DNA of 64,000 nucleotides from Isoetes taiwanensis (taxonomy: Eukaryota > Streptophyta > Lycopodiopsida > Isoetales > Isoetaceae). Location of the stretch: contig JAJEKV010000087.1 in assembly GCA_021234155.1 (NCBI GenBank), positions 3,465,242 through 3,529,241 of the forward strand. The letters run 5' to 3'. How positions within the stretch are numbered: position 1 is the stretch's first letter; each line of letters begins with the position of its first letter. The notes under the pieces are model-generated. The model made no database searches. It worked only from the letters and a program-made list of their open reading frames with translations, and was not told where the DNA came from. Made by a program: the position numbers and the translations under genes. This document shows, one piece after another, positions 52,229-63,258 of the stretch.

Positions 52229-53666
52229 CAGAAGCGCTTACTCTGCCATCCCTGAAAGCAAGTTGAAACCAATTATCATGGCTGACGAGAGAGTGCCTCT
52301 TGTTGGCTTCATCGTACTTTAGACAGCACTCTATTGCGCACGCCTCCTTAAGCTCCAAAGATGGCCCTGGCTTCTTAAGATCTTCTCCATATTTTTCTTT
52401 GAATATCAAGTACTCTCTGTGCATGAATCTAATTTTATCGACAAAACTCATTTTGAGTTTGTACTCGTTATCCGCATTGTGTGTGTTGGCCACTATTTTC
52501 GCCTCTTCGTCAGTCAGGCCACAATACACCGCACAGAGGACGGAGAGGTATCTAGGATTTTGTTTTTCTTTAAAGAGTTGCCTGCGAGCTTTGAAGCTAT
52601 GGTTTCCACCCAGCACATAATGTGTGTACTGATCTGCACACTCTCTGTCATAATTTGCCGGGTCCATGCACTGGCTTCTGTCGACAAGCACAACTATTGG
52701 AGCAACATGTGCATTTGGGTTACTCCTTATCCTGTCTTTCAAGTTTCTGACGTGATCCGCATAAATTTTTCTCACCTGGAGTGGTCTCTCTTCTGTCTCG
52801 TCCTTAGGTGGCAGCTTCATGCAGGTGACAGGAATATAAATCACTCCTTGAACATATTTATTTCTATTTATTTCTTCCATCCGTTCTGCCGTCTTGTCTA
52901 TCTTTTTTTCTTTAATTGCAACCCCTGGGGCCTTGCCCTTCCCCTTTGTTTTTTCCCTGTTTCCTGTGGTGCATCTTCAATAGCAAGTACCGCTGTCTTT
53001 CTTTTCTTGGGCTCCTTGGCAGCCACAGTCTGTCTTTGCTTCTTTGGTGGTGGTGGTGGGGGTGCTTCAGGTTCGGACTCAGCCGAATTTGCATCGTCCT
53101 CCTTACTCCCAGTGTGGCTGCTGCTTTCACCCCCACCTGCTTCTTCTTCTTCAGAAGCACTGTAGTCCAGTGCTTCACTTCTGCTGCTTGATACCGTCTT
53201 AAGGATGGTTGACAATGCCAGCTTATTTATATAGTGGGCAATGTAACTGTAAAGCCGTGTAGGTTGCACGTTGACTAGCTTAAAGTAGGCTACATCAAGA
53301 ACAATGTAGTCTTGTGACGACTTAAATGAAAGTCTTGGCTATTGCTTGGCCTGCCCAGCAACTGACTCCACGTGCTGTATGGATCCCATGCACACAAACT
53401 CAGACTCGTCGTACCGTTTCTGCCCTGGGCTGCGACAGACATACATGAAAGTGACATTGCTGTACTTTCCTGTGAAACCTCTCGTGACGTACCACTGGGT
53501 TTGAAAGTTCTCGTATATTTGTGGCCCAGTAATCTCTTGTTCCTTTTCTGGCGGGGTTTCCTGCTCGTGAGCTTGATGCTTCTTTTGGGTTTTGGGACAC
53601 CTTGTTCCTGCCTGCAGCATCACAGTAACTAACTGTTTTAGTTAAAGCAAAGTGAACTAGAAAATG

Positions 53667-53837
53667 TATTCCAGAATAACAATATCTAAATTCTACTGCT
53701 AAAGCGCTTAAAAATGGACTAAATTTAATGTTTTTGTAGCAAAACTTTTTCGAACTGGATTTGGTTCAAAATGTGTGCTAACATGTATTCCGGAATAGCA
53801 GACTTCTCCTTGGCTTGACATTTCGTATTCTCGAATA
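53667..53837. promoter_or_regulatory. palindrome sites in the divergent intergenic region
   Basis: TATTCCAGAATA (53,667-53,678), TATTCCGGAATA (53,786-53,797) and TATTCTCGAATA (53,826-53,837) lie between the minus-strand methyltransferase gene and the plus-strand transposase-like gene. The position suits a shared promoter or a binding site for an element-encoded protein. That role is inference only. The first may lie in a 5' intron. Confidence 0.6.
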
Positions 53838-53888
53838 GCAAACTTGCACAAGTTGCTTCCGTATCTCTACTAATTGAAGTTATTGAAG

Positions 53889-56800
53889 ATGGTTAATCGC
53901 ATCCAGAACATACTTCCACCACCTTTTGTTGCACTGAGTTCCTCTACTTCAGAGGAAACGCCCGATGAGCAATGTGTTTTTGCCTGGTGCCCAGGCTTCC
54001 TCATCTCCTGCCTCTACAACATCCTTGTTACTCCTTGACAGTTCTCCAAGTCCATCACATAGTAGACTGCCACCACCTTTCCAACCCTCGCCGAGCCCTT
54101 TCAAGAGTAGGTTGCCTCCTCCCTTCGTTCCATCTCCACTTGTACACAGTAGGCTACCACCTCCTTTTGTGCAGATGCTGTAGCACAACAGATGTTTCGA
54201 AAAAGACTGCCTCCACCATTTGTAGCTTCTCCTCTAACATGAACAAATACAAGGTCTGCAACACGCCCACAAGAATGTGAAATTCTCCATCACTTTTCTC
54301 ACCATGACTTGTGCACAAATGAAGACGATGTTGTAAGGTCCCCACCTCCTCCCACAAATGTTGTGAGACATGGGTTTGCAGAATTTCAAATAGCAATAAG
54401 AGAAATATTTGACAAAGACACCTAGTCAACACAATCAAGCAACAACATCCTACGGCCCATCACCTACATTTAACACTGTCCCTCCAAATTTTCCGGGTAC
54501 TGTGTCACGTGGTTTATTTTCCTCCAGGAACACACCACTAAGGGAAGAGAAGGTCACTCCTAGAGTGGAACTCTCATTAGAGGATGAAGACCCTGACAAG
54601 GAACAACGAGATTACATGTTCTCTAACCAATCTTCAAAGAAATTCAAAGTAGATTTCAGCTTGAGAGCATGTTCTTCCGTAAGAAGAAGAAATCTGATGG
54701 ACGAGCAGAAAATAAGAAAAATTCTCAGAACTACATGCTGTTCATTGGGATGCATTAGCAAATTCAACATGTCTAAACTTCATGCAATTAGAGACCATTA
54801 CAGTTCTATGACAATTTCAGAACAGAATGCCTACTTGGCTTATCATGTAAGACCAGACAGGCACAACTTCTTGCACTATATCAATCGGCAAGAAGTGTGT
54901 CAAAAATGCTTCATGGTCGTGCACCGCCTGGGTTCCTCCAGAATGTCTCGAATACATAAAAGATTAGACAAAAACCCTAGCATTGATGACCACTGTAGGC
55001 CTGGAAGAATTGTAACAATGCATGCCCTAGCTGTTGTGGCATGGATGGAGAAATACTTCAGAGAAACGTGTGAAAAATTGCCAAACAAAGAATATGTATC
55101 ATCCTTTGATGATAACATCACAAAAAAGGATGTTTTCAAAGAATACAAAGAGACATGCAAATCAGTCTCAAAGATATCTCTTATTCACATTTCACTAGAT
55201 TGTGAAAACGATGAATTTAAGCCTTGTAAAAATTCCTCGAAGACAATGTAATGTCCAGGTGCTCAACGTGGTGTAAATCAAGAGTCAAAAAGAAACCGCA
55301 AGGACGAAAAAAAAAGTAAGTTCAAGTTCTTCATTCTCGTACTTGTATCATGTAATTGTTTTGACCTGCTTCCTTCAACAGACATTGTGCAACAGAAGCT
55401 TGCTAAACACCGTGACCAACAAGCAGCTGAGAGAAGGAAGCTTGCTAAGCATAGGAAAAAAGCTCTTGAGCGTCCACTTGAGTACATGTCCGTTGTGATT
55501 GATGGAATGGATCAGAAAAAGACGACTCTACCTCATTTCTTGAATATTCCAAAAGATGTGCTAGAAGAATGCTTTGTCAAGGTCCACCTCGTAGGGGCCA
55601 TGGTCTTCAATGGGAGTCTAAAGTGCAAAGTCTTTTTAACATATCCTAATTTGCATGGTGATCCAAATCTCACAATTACAATTCTTAACAAGGTTCTTTG
55701 TGAGCAACAGCAGTTACCACTAGTGCTCTACCTGCAACTTGACAACACTACCAGGGAGAACAAAAATCAAACACTCTTTGCTTACTGTGCCATGCTATAG
55801 TGGAGCTGGAGATTTTCAGAAAAATAAAGCTCGGATTCTTACTAGTAGGGCATACACACGATTAAGTATATCAGATGTTCAGCAGGTTCTCAGTGCGTCT
55901 CAGAAGAAAAAAAGCTTTTGTCTTCCCACTTTGGTTCGTATCATTGAAGACTCTTATACTCCCATGCCAGTAGTTGAGCTTCTAAAGGAGACTGCCGACT
56001 TCAGGGAATTTGTTTTCTCTCAACGTGCAAACAGAGAACAAGCTGTGAACAAGCTAAATGACATTACGTTTCAACATCACATCAAATTCTACTTGAAGAA
56101 TGGAGAGAGCCTTTTGCAAGGAAAGAAGTACACTACAACTAAAGAGTGGAGTCCGGTAGAGGGATTGCGCTTCCTTAAATCTGTTCCAGACACTAGTTCC
56201 ATGGAACGTCGAGCCGACTTCCTCTAAAAATCCAAAAGTGTCAAAGCGACAAAAAAGTACCCTGGGTCACTTCCTTGAAATCCATTGAAAATGGAATTTC
56301 CACGGGTTTTAAGTACTTCATCAAGAAGATCAAATGTGGTGGAGAGGCTTCTTTCTAGAACAAAAGACCGTGATTCTAACCTAGCTCCGAGGCGCTTGCA
56401 AGAAACCTTTAAGTGGCCTAATGCTTTCCACCAACCACGTGACCAGGCCGGGTCAAAGCATTGCCGCAAAGAAGCGTACTGCAAGACAGAAGATGAGGAC
56501 CGGTCATGTACCTCGGACCAAGACGCAGAATGAGCCTCTGAGGTAATGTCACGTAAATTACCAAAGGTATGTCGATTGCTCTTCCGGATCGAGGAGGATG
56601 ACAAGGGGAGACCTTTTGATAGCCAAAGTACTTGATACAATCAAAGAGGAAGGCCTGGTGACTAAACTCAAGATTCATTGGCTTGCTACACGCTCGTAAA
56701 AATGCTTTTGAAGGTAGGTATGAGCTAGAAATGAGAAGTCAAGGAAAGGGCAAAAAGGCCAAGAAAGTTGGATGTGGATGAGCTAGACTTATGACAAGTG

Positions 56801-57076
56801 AGTATTTCGTGCTATGATTTCAAATTGAAATCGCACAATCGTTACGCCTTTAAAACAATCAACTTGCTTAAGAAGGCTTGTAACTACGAAGAAGAAGATG
56901 AAGAAGAGGTTGGGAATGCTTCACCGTCTGTTGATAGTGATGAGGAAGACAACTCAAGCACTTCCTCAAGTGACAGTGAAAGAAGTGAAACTGACGAAGA
57001 TGGCATAAACGAGCATGAGATGTCTTGGATCCCTCTCTTATCACTCCTCACACTTTTGCACATAACTGAGTCTTAG
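53889..57076 (+). pseudogene. DDE/RNase H-like putative transposase, element 1
   Basis: First ATG at 53,889. The N-terminus repeats LPPPF six times in two frames (53,913-54,230) and looks disordered. The middle exon, 54,409-55,310, carries a cysteine/helical region: TTCCSLGCISKFNM, INRQEVCQKCFMVVHRLGSS and MSRIHKRLD. An intron (GTAAGTTC to TTCAACAG, about 55,313-55,380) follows. The catalytic-like part has VVIDGMDQKKTTLPHF (55,501-55,515 core), LYLQLDNTTRENKNQ (55,741-55,767) and, after a 2-base shift at 55,797, GFLLVGHTHD (about 55,835-55,864), then another stop. D, D and H-x-H-D/E blocks in this order suit an RNase H-fold transposase family seen in plants, algae and invertebrates (DUF7869-like, from memory). 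The C-terminal part reaches an acidic serine tail (56,880-57,020). Several frameshifts; not functional. Confidence 0.75.
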
Positions 57077-57079
57077 GAA

Positions 57080-57515
57080 AAAAGAAGTAAATTTTGAATG
57101 TGAATATGAAGATTTTATCTTCAATTTTGAAAATACTACTATTTCAGCTGTAAACTTCACTTCGATTTTTGGTTAAAATTTGTGTTCTCTTAAATTAGAG
57201 GTTTGCTCCAAAAAGACAATTCAGGTAAATTATAATTGCTAAAAAAAGTGTCACTTTGACATAGTCAATTCTCTGTTTGGAGAAAAAATTTGGTGATTTT
57301 GGGGGGGACAAAATACATTTTTATGCCCCCTTTTTTTTTAACACCTCATTTTAGCCATTTTTTGCAGAAAAATAGGGAATCTTCAAGGAATATTCCTTTT
57401 GCTCCCGTTTCAATGATTTGCTCCTGTTTCAAATGCAATCTTGTTAATCATGTTGTAGTGCAAGATGCTACCACCGTGGCCCCTAATGTTTGTCTTCAGC
57501 GTGCGAAAAGAAAAT
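57080..57515. other. non-coding junction between elements 1 and 2
   Basis: AT-rich with G8 and T9 runs near 57,301-57,340. It contains TTTCAGCTGTAAACTTC near 57,143, the inverted partner of a motif left of the methyltransferase gene. No gene is seen. The exact end of element 1 could not be fixed. Confidence 0.4.
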
Positions 57516-57519
57516 TGAT

Positions 57520-58000
57520 TAGTTTAGCTGCTATATGCGTAGAGATGGCCACTGCTACACAGCTTACTAGATTGCAGGCTCATAACCAGCCTTGCAATGT
57601 TCTTTGAACATTGTTTGGACCATTTCAGCTTGGTTTGGAATGAAAAAACAACAATCCTCCACAAAGGGGCAGTGGTTAGTTTGACAAGTCTGCTAATAAA
57701 GGCCTCAAACTCTGCATATGTGAAGGGCTTGTCATCCCCTCTGTTATTTGGCAACTTAAGACGCTTATTAATATAATACAGTTGCCATGTATACCTAATA
57801 CAAGCAGTCTTGGCCAAAAGAAGTGAAGCTCCCGTACTCCGGAGGAACAAATGTTTCTTCAGCTTCTTTTTCCTGTCGGAGCTTAGCGCATTCATCCTTG
57901 CAAAGTTTGGTCAGATTCAAAAATTGGGTGGCACGGGATCTTTCCGTTTTTGCAAAGGCATTAATAAACTTCATATATTATAAACAGAAATTAGAAAGAC
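57520..58000 (-). pseudogene. DNA methyltransferase remnant, element 2
   Basis: Minus-strand frames align with exon 4 of the element 1 enzyme. Upstream part RSRATQFLNLTKLCKDECAK and EYGSFTSFGQDCLY corresponds to KGFMHLLKFAREERTLADRR and KFTLFNQDNLF. After stops, DDKPFTYAEFEAFISRLVKL and TTAPLWRIVVF correspond to DLPFRNSEFNAFIDGLKQIT and TTAKH-stop-RLVVF, showing that the element 1 stop replaced a tryptophan. The stretch that should hold the DPPY-like catalytic motif is missing here, so this copy is dead. It lies head-to-head with the second transposase-like pseudogene, the same layout as element 1. Confidence 0.7.
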
Positions 58001-58014
58001 CTATACGGGCATAG
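58001..58014. repeat. element 2 palindrome-like motif CTATACGGGCATAG
   Basis: Located just outside the methyltransferase remnant. CTAT...ATAG arms surround ACGGGC. Related forms occur at 58,384-58,407 and 58,418-58,431. Confidence 0.6.
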
Positions 58015-58383
58015 CCCGACTACTTACCCAGTCAATGAAGTTGGAAGCATATTCATTTATTTTTTTATCCGAAAAAAAAGTTGGATACAAGCTTCTTACT
58101 TCATTCCACAAATCACAATTCTAACGTTGCATCAGCTATTGTTGACAAAGAGCACAATCCTTTTGACTACCAAAAAATCAATCAATGAATGTAGACAATA
58201 CGAACGAAAAGAAACACTTACTGTTTAAACTTACTCTTTCGCATGTCTCGGATTCGCTCCTTCAATACGCTCAGCTGGCTAGTTTTCTATTTGGTCCGTG
58301 TGTGCCCTCTTAAAGGAGAAGAAACAAATGTTAGAGGATACAGAGGAAAAGAGTAAGAACAACCAGCCTTTTAGTTTTTATGA

Positions 58384-58431
58384 CTTGGCTATACGCGCAT
58401 AGCCAAGTGTTCTAGGGTTATACGTGTATAG
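58384..58431. repeat. element 2 inverted repeat and second motif copy
   Basis: CTTGGCTAT and ATAGCCAAG form perfect 9-bp arms around ACGCGC (58,384-58,407), and TTATACGTGTATAG follows at 58,418-58,431. Both lie in the gap between the divergent element 2 genes, matching the position of the palindromes in element 1. Confidence 0.65.
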
Positions 58432-58510
58432 CTTTGCAGGACTAGTTTTTGGTTTTTCTTGCTAAGTAATTTTAGTTTTGTTTGCTAAGTAAGTAGGCTT
58501 TTTCTATTTT

Positions 58511-59350
58511 ATAGATCTAGTAACTCAGGAGCTACAAGATCACAAAGCTCAAGCCCTAGAAAGAAAGAAATTGACAAAACACAGAAAGAAAGCCTTGGAG
58601 AGGCAGTTAGAGTATATGTCCATAGTAGTGGATGGCATGGATCAGAAGAAAATGTCCCTTTCACATTTTGTTAATGTTCCTAAAGACTTGCCTGAAGTTG
58701 ACTTTCTCAAACATTTGGTTGGTGCAATGGAATTCAATAGATGTGTAGATTGCTGTGTCTTCTTGACATTTCCGGACATACATGGTGATCCTAATCTTAC
58801 AATCACGATTATTAACAAGGTTCTCCTCTCAAAAGAGAAGTTGCCTCCTGTCCTTTACATACAACTAGACGACACGACGAGAGAGAAGAAAAATCAGGTG
58901 TCATTTGCTTACTTTACAATGTTGGTTGATCTAGGTGTCTTCAAAAAAGTTTGGTTTTCTCGTCGTTGCTCACATGCATGATCAGATGGATCAAATGTTT
59001 AGTTGGTTTTATGTGAAATTAAGGGAAAGAAATGCATATTGTGATTGAACAAGCTTATAACACTATGATATCTATTGTAGAAGTGCTCAAGGAAACTTTT
59101 GATTTTTGAGAATTTGTGTTTCAAAGGCAGTCTGGTAAGGGATCGACTATTAATAAGTTAAACAAAATGACGTTCTAGTATCATGTAAAGTTTTTTAAAA
59201 GTGCAGGCATTACATGCCTCCAAAGAAAGTACTTTGTTTCTAGTAAGGAATGGCTGTCTAAAGAACCTCTACATTATCTGAACATCCCTAAAGTTGATCA
59301 GCAGCATTTAAGAAGCTCTATAGACTTCACTAATAAGAACAAGGCTAACT
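58511..59350 (+). pseudogene. DDE/RNase H-like putative transposase, element 2, copy B
   Basis: The longest frame, 58,571-58,981, has a basic helix MTKHRKKALERQLEYM, VVDGMDQKKMSLSHF (58,631-58,645 core) and LPPVLYIQLDDTTREKKNQ (about 58,838-58,894), the same blocks as element 1 at clear but lower identity. A frameshift near 58,955 separates FLVVAHMHDQMDQMFSWF, the third block, then EVLKETFDF-stop-EFVF and KEPLHYLNIPKVDQQ. An acceptor-like TTTATAG near 58,511 suggests an upstream exon that is not in this segment. No copy in the window is intact. Confidence 0.8.
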
Positions 59351-60490
59351 AGCAGCTGCACATGCTTGGGAAAGGGGATTGGGCGGGTTGGTGGGGTTTG
59401 AAGGGAGAAGTATAACAACTATCAGAATGCTTAAGTGTAGAAATCATATTCCCTGTACAGGAAGAAATTTCAATGAATATATTTCTAGTAATTATTATAA
59501 TCTTCAAGGATTGAGACAATTCGTCTGTATCCATTAGATCTTCCAAGGATGCAAATGAGGCAATAGTATAAGTACAGGCTAGGAGAGCAAGAAGGTGAAG
59601 AAAACATGAGAGACGCCCGCTAGACCTTTAATTTTGGCTGTTTTTTGTGTTTGTCTTATACGAACATAAATGCAAGAAGATGTGGAATATATCTTGCAAA
59701 ATGGATATTGATCCACTGGAGAGGGAAAAAACAATGTTATGCAGTCCAATTCCAACAAATAATGCTTCTTATGTTTGTAGTGTAGAATAAATAACTGCTG
59801 ATTATCTTATCGCTGGAAAGCAAAATTTATTCATACTATATGACATGTATTGGTCCCTAAGGGGATTGATAGGACTTGAATGGCTTTGTTTCAAGTTAAT
59901 TTCACACTATGGGAGTCATCATTTTGTTAATTTTTTCTTTTATGTTTCCATTTCAGTCCCAAGCTATATTTAAGTGCAATCAAAAGATCTAGCAAAAGAT
60001 GCTTGCAATTTATATTGCAATATTTTTTAAACATGGAATCTAGGCATGCACGTTTGGGCTATGAATGAATATAGCTATCTTTGGGCTAGAATCGCCTTAC
60101 CTAGATTACTTCAAGAATTTGCATTCGCTTGTTTTTTTCGCTGCTTCTACAACTGTGCCATGGCTAGTTGATGCTGCGAATCTACAATAATGCACATATA
60201 GTTCATCTAACATTTTAGTTTCTGTCCGAGGATATTGCTTAAATTCTTTTGAGACAATATGGTAAGGAAAAATCAAACACTTTTTACATGCTTTTTTGTA
60301 ATAAAACACACAGACAACTGAAGGAAGGGATAAAATTAAATTTAGCATTTGGAGTTGTGATTGACATGTTTTGACGATGTTGAGGTGTGCAACCCTTGGG
60401 AATTCAAAATGTAGGTAGATTAACAATAATGTAGTTGGTGAGATCACAAGCTGCTAAGATGGGTGCAGTCTATGCAGAAGTATAAATATT
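59351..60490. other. non-coding part of copy B
   Basis: Matches copy A around the L1 insertion site (intact site 59,698-59,709). No gene is recognised. Minus-strand frames at 59,349-59,546 and 60,106-60,447 are conserved with copy A only because the segments are recent duplicates. Confidence 0.5.
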
Positions 60491-60491
60491 A

Positions 60492-60572
60492 TGTTGAGAA
60501 TGGGATTTGAACCCATGCCCTTTCGGACCAGAACCTGAATCTGGTGCCTTAGACCAACTCGGCCCTCTCAAC
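60492..60572 (-). tRNA. tRNA-Leu(CAG), variant copy in duplication B
   Basis: 81 bases, anticodon CAG, same G8 and A26 changes as the copy at 39,673-39,753. The left flank resembles the first tandem unit of copy A and the tRNA body the second unit. Loss of U8 makes function doubtful. Confidence 0.75.
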
Positions 60573-60887
60573 GTAATGCATGGATTTACAGTAGAGATCC
60601 TTCATCAGCATTCTTATGTATGTGAGATAATGTTCTCTTTCTAAACATCCTTTGCTGGCAGATTAGCATCTTTGACTTCTTTTCCATGATTTGTGGCAAT
60701 GGATTGCTAAGATGCATGCATGTTATGCATCTTTAGAGTTGAGATCTTGTGTGCTATGCCACAATCCTTTGTAATAGCTTTGTTGATAAGCTTTCATCAA
60801 TAATAGAACTTGACTTAGACCAACACTAATGGGGCTATTAGCATGTTTGACTTCGGATGAAAAGGTTGTCAGTTCAAATCCCACTGC

Positions 60888-63258
60888 AACAGTTGGTTTG
60901 ATAAGGAATGCAAAGATAAGCGCAAACAATATATGGCAGCCTGCGGGGAAGATAAGAAATGGGAAAAGAAAACCTATGTAGCACTAGTTAGGAGAAAGAA
61001 AAGGGAGTTCCTAAAGAATAGACAGGATCATCATGCCTTTGAGTTAATCAGAGAACCCAAGGCATTTTGGAACAAGCTAAAAAAGAGGAAACTAGAGAAT
61101 CTTGAGATAGGGGCAGGGGAATTATTCCAACATGTGCATAGATTATATCAACAAGAAGACATAGAAGCAGATATACAGATGGAGCAACAGGCAGTAGCTC
61201 AGTTCATCACTGAAGAGGATACTGTAAAAGGGATAAGTGGGCTCTCTAATGGAAAAGTAGCATATGCGAATGGTCTTGTGGCAGAAATGATAAAATGGGC
61301 AGGCGAGAAGTTTACAGAACCTATTACACAGATGTTGAATGGTGCCTTAAGGGATGGCTTTCCAGAGTCCGGGCAGATGAACCGAGTTATTCCAATACTC
61401 AAAGGAGGGGATAAGACGGATATTAACAATTATAGAACTATCCTGGTTGGTAACATATTCTCTAAACTATTTGCTTCTATTATAGAATCCAAAATCAATG
61501 ATTGGACAGAGAAGAGAAGAAAGATTTGCGGGCTAAGGGACAGGCAGGGTTCAGAACAAACAGATCCACAATTGACCACTTGGTGACACTCAGGGTAATC
61601 ATGGATGCAGTCAAGGGTAAGAAGAGCCCTCTGTACTTGTTATTTGTCGATTTCAGCAAAGCTTTTGACTTGGTACCTAGGGAGCGTCTGTGGGAACGAT
61701 TGCGTCAGCTTAACATCCCAGTTGAATACCGTGATGCAACGAAGAGGACCTATGAGAAGGTGATCGTGGAGCTATCCTTTACTTTTAGCATCGAATGCGG
61801 GGATCAAGCTGTGAGCAATGTGGGAGTCAAACAAGGTTGTCCTTTATCTCCCACATTGTTTGGTCTTTTCATAGATGGGTTGGAGAGATGGGTCATGGAT
61901 CACGGGGGTGTAGGAGTAAATGTAGCAGGATATGTTCTTGCCCTCCTCTTACATGCAGACGATGTTGCATTTCAGTCGAAAGATAAAGCAGGACTCTAGA
62001 GACATCTAAAGATACTAGAAGATTTTTGTGATTCGACAGGTATGAAGGTGAACCTAGCAAAGACCAGGGTTATGACAGTGGGATCTCGAAAAAACAGTGA
62101 TTTCTTTTACAAGGGAGAATTAATAGCATCCACAGATAATTATAAGTATCTTGGATTGATGATGGATACAAATTTCAGATGGAACAGGTGTATAGATCAA
62201 AGAACAAATGGAGGTCTGAGAGCATTATATGCACTGCAGCGCAACTGTGGGAAGGTGTTTGTATAGAATATGCATATGAAGAAAATGTTGTATAAGGTCT
62301 TGGTCCAGTCAATGGTTCTTTATGGTTGCGAAGTCTGGGGTCCAGGGTTGCCAAACTGCTTATGGGATCAGATAGAAAAAATTCAAAAACGCTTTTTATG
62401 CACTGAGTTGGGAGTGAAGACCCAGACTCCCTACCCAATGATGTTAGCCAAATGTGGAATGATTCCTTTAGAGGGTAAAGCACTTATTCAAACCCTCATT
62501 TACTTGCGTAAGACACAGAAATTAGACGAAGACAGATTGCCTCATCTAGCTATGGTTGAGAGTAGAGAAAAAGGATGGTATAAGAATATAGTGGAATATT
62601 TGAAAAAATGGGACATGAAATTAGAGGAGTGCCCGCAAAAAGATATCAGAACTTGGGTGATAAGGGGTTTCCAGTTGTTTAGCTGGAAGAATCCGAAAAC
62701 GAAGATGGCAGAGTATCAGAAATCCATGAACCCAATGCTCCAGGAGGCTAAGTATGTGTGCAGTGATATTACATTAGCAAAACGCAGGGCAATAGCATGC
62801 ATGACATTGAGTTCCCATCGGCTACATATAGAGGAGGGTAGCTGGAAGAAAAAAATCCCAAGAGAGCAACGCACATGCAAAGTTTGTGGACAGGATGAGG
62901 TGGAAGATGAATCACACGCCCTGCTGCGATGCCCAGGATATGAAGGACTGCGTAGGAGATACAGAATTGAAGAGGATGGGACTTTAGACACCGTGTTTCA
63001 GATGCCACATTCGACCATTGGTAATTTTATTTTAGATATGCTAGAGATTAGAAGGATTCATATAAACAGCATAGATATGCTACTACAATGTAATGAGAAC
63101 GAGAGTGAAGGAGGAGATTGGAGTGATTGTGCTTCTGACTGTGGAAGCACATCAGAGAATTGGACTGATTTGTAAAAGCTTTTTTTTCAGAACATCTGAT
63201 AGACCTGATGGTCTCAGTAGACGTAATAAATCAACATTTCATTTCATTTCATTTCATT

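Larger units (their letters stand above)
50231..53623 (-). pseudogene. ParB-like domain / beta-class DNA methyltransferase, five exons
   Basis: Inferred exons: 53,623-52,242, 51,972-51,743, 51,659-51,521, 51,448-51,003 and 50,901 to about 50,406 (possibly 50,231), with GT...AG borders and matching phases. Exon 1 holds an acidic/proline region, a basic PKKRKTA motif (nuclear-localisation-like), then a ParB-like domain with VLGGNHSFKARR (52,596-52,610 core) and LTDEEAKIVANTHNADNEYK. Exon 4 holds the catalytic IIADIPYGF (51,209-51,223), exon 5 LDAFSGSGTT (50,595-50,621) and the cofactor strand CVAVDID. The order DPPY-like motif then FxGxG is the beta class, which methylates adenine N6 or cytosine N4 in DNA. 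Defects: TAG at 53,339, one-base shift in an A7 run at 52,903, TGA replacing a tryptophan at 51,107, and a possible shift near 50,450 before an acidic tail. The N-terminus is uncertain; an acceptor-like GATGCTGCAG precedes 53,614. Confidence 0.85.

Noticed and set aside
52419-53165. 248-residue plus-strand frame
   Set aside because: It lies antisense to exon 1 of the ParB-methyltransferase gene. Its phenylalanine/leucine-rich content mirrors the lysine/glutamate-rich sense strand.
50231-53623. Methyltransferase as bacterial contamination or recent bacterial insert
   Set aside because: It has several GT...AG introns with matching phases, a nuclear-localisation-like motif and a diverged neighbour copy inside plant repeats shared with 31.9 kb.
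59349-60447. Minus-strand frames conserved between copies A and B
   Set aside because: Conservation is explained by the recent segmental duplication. No domain or codon-level signal is apparent.
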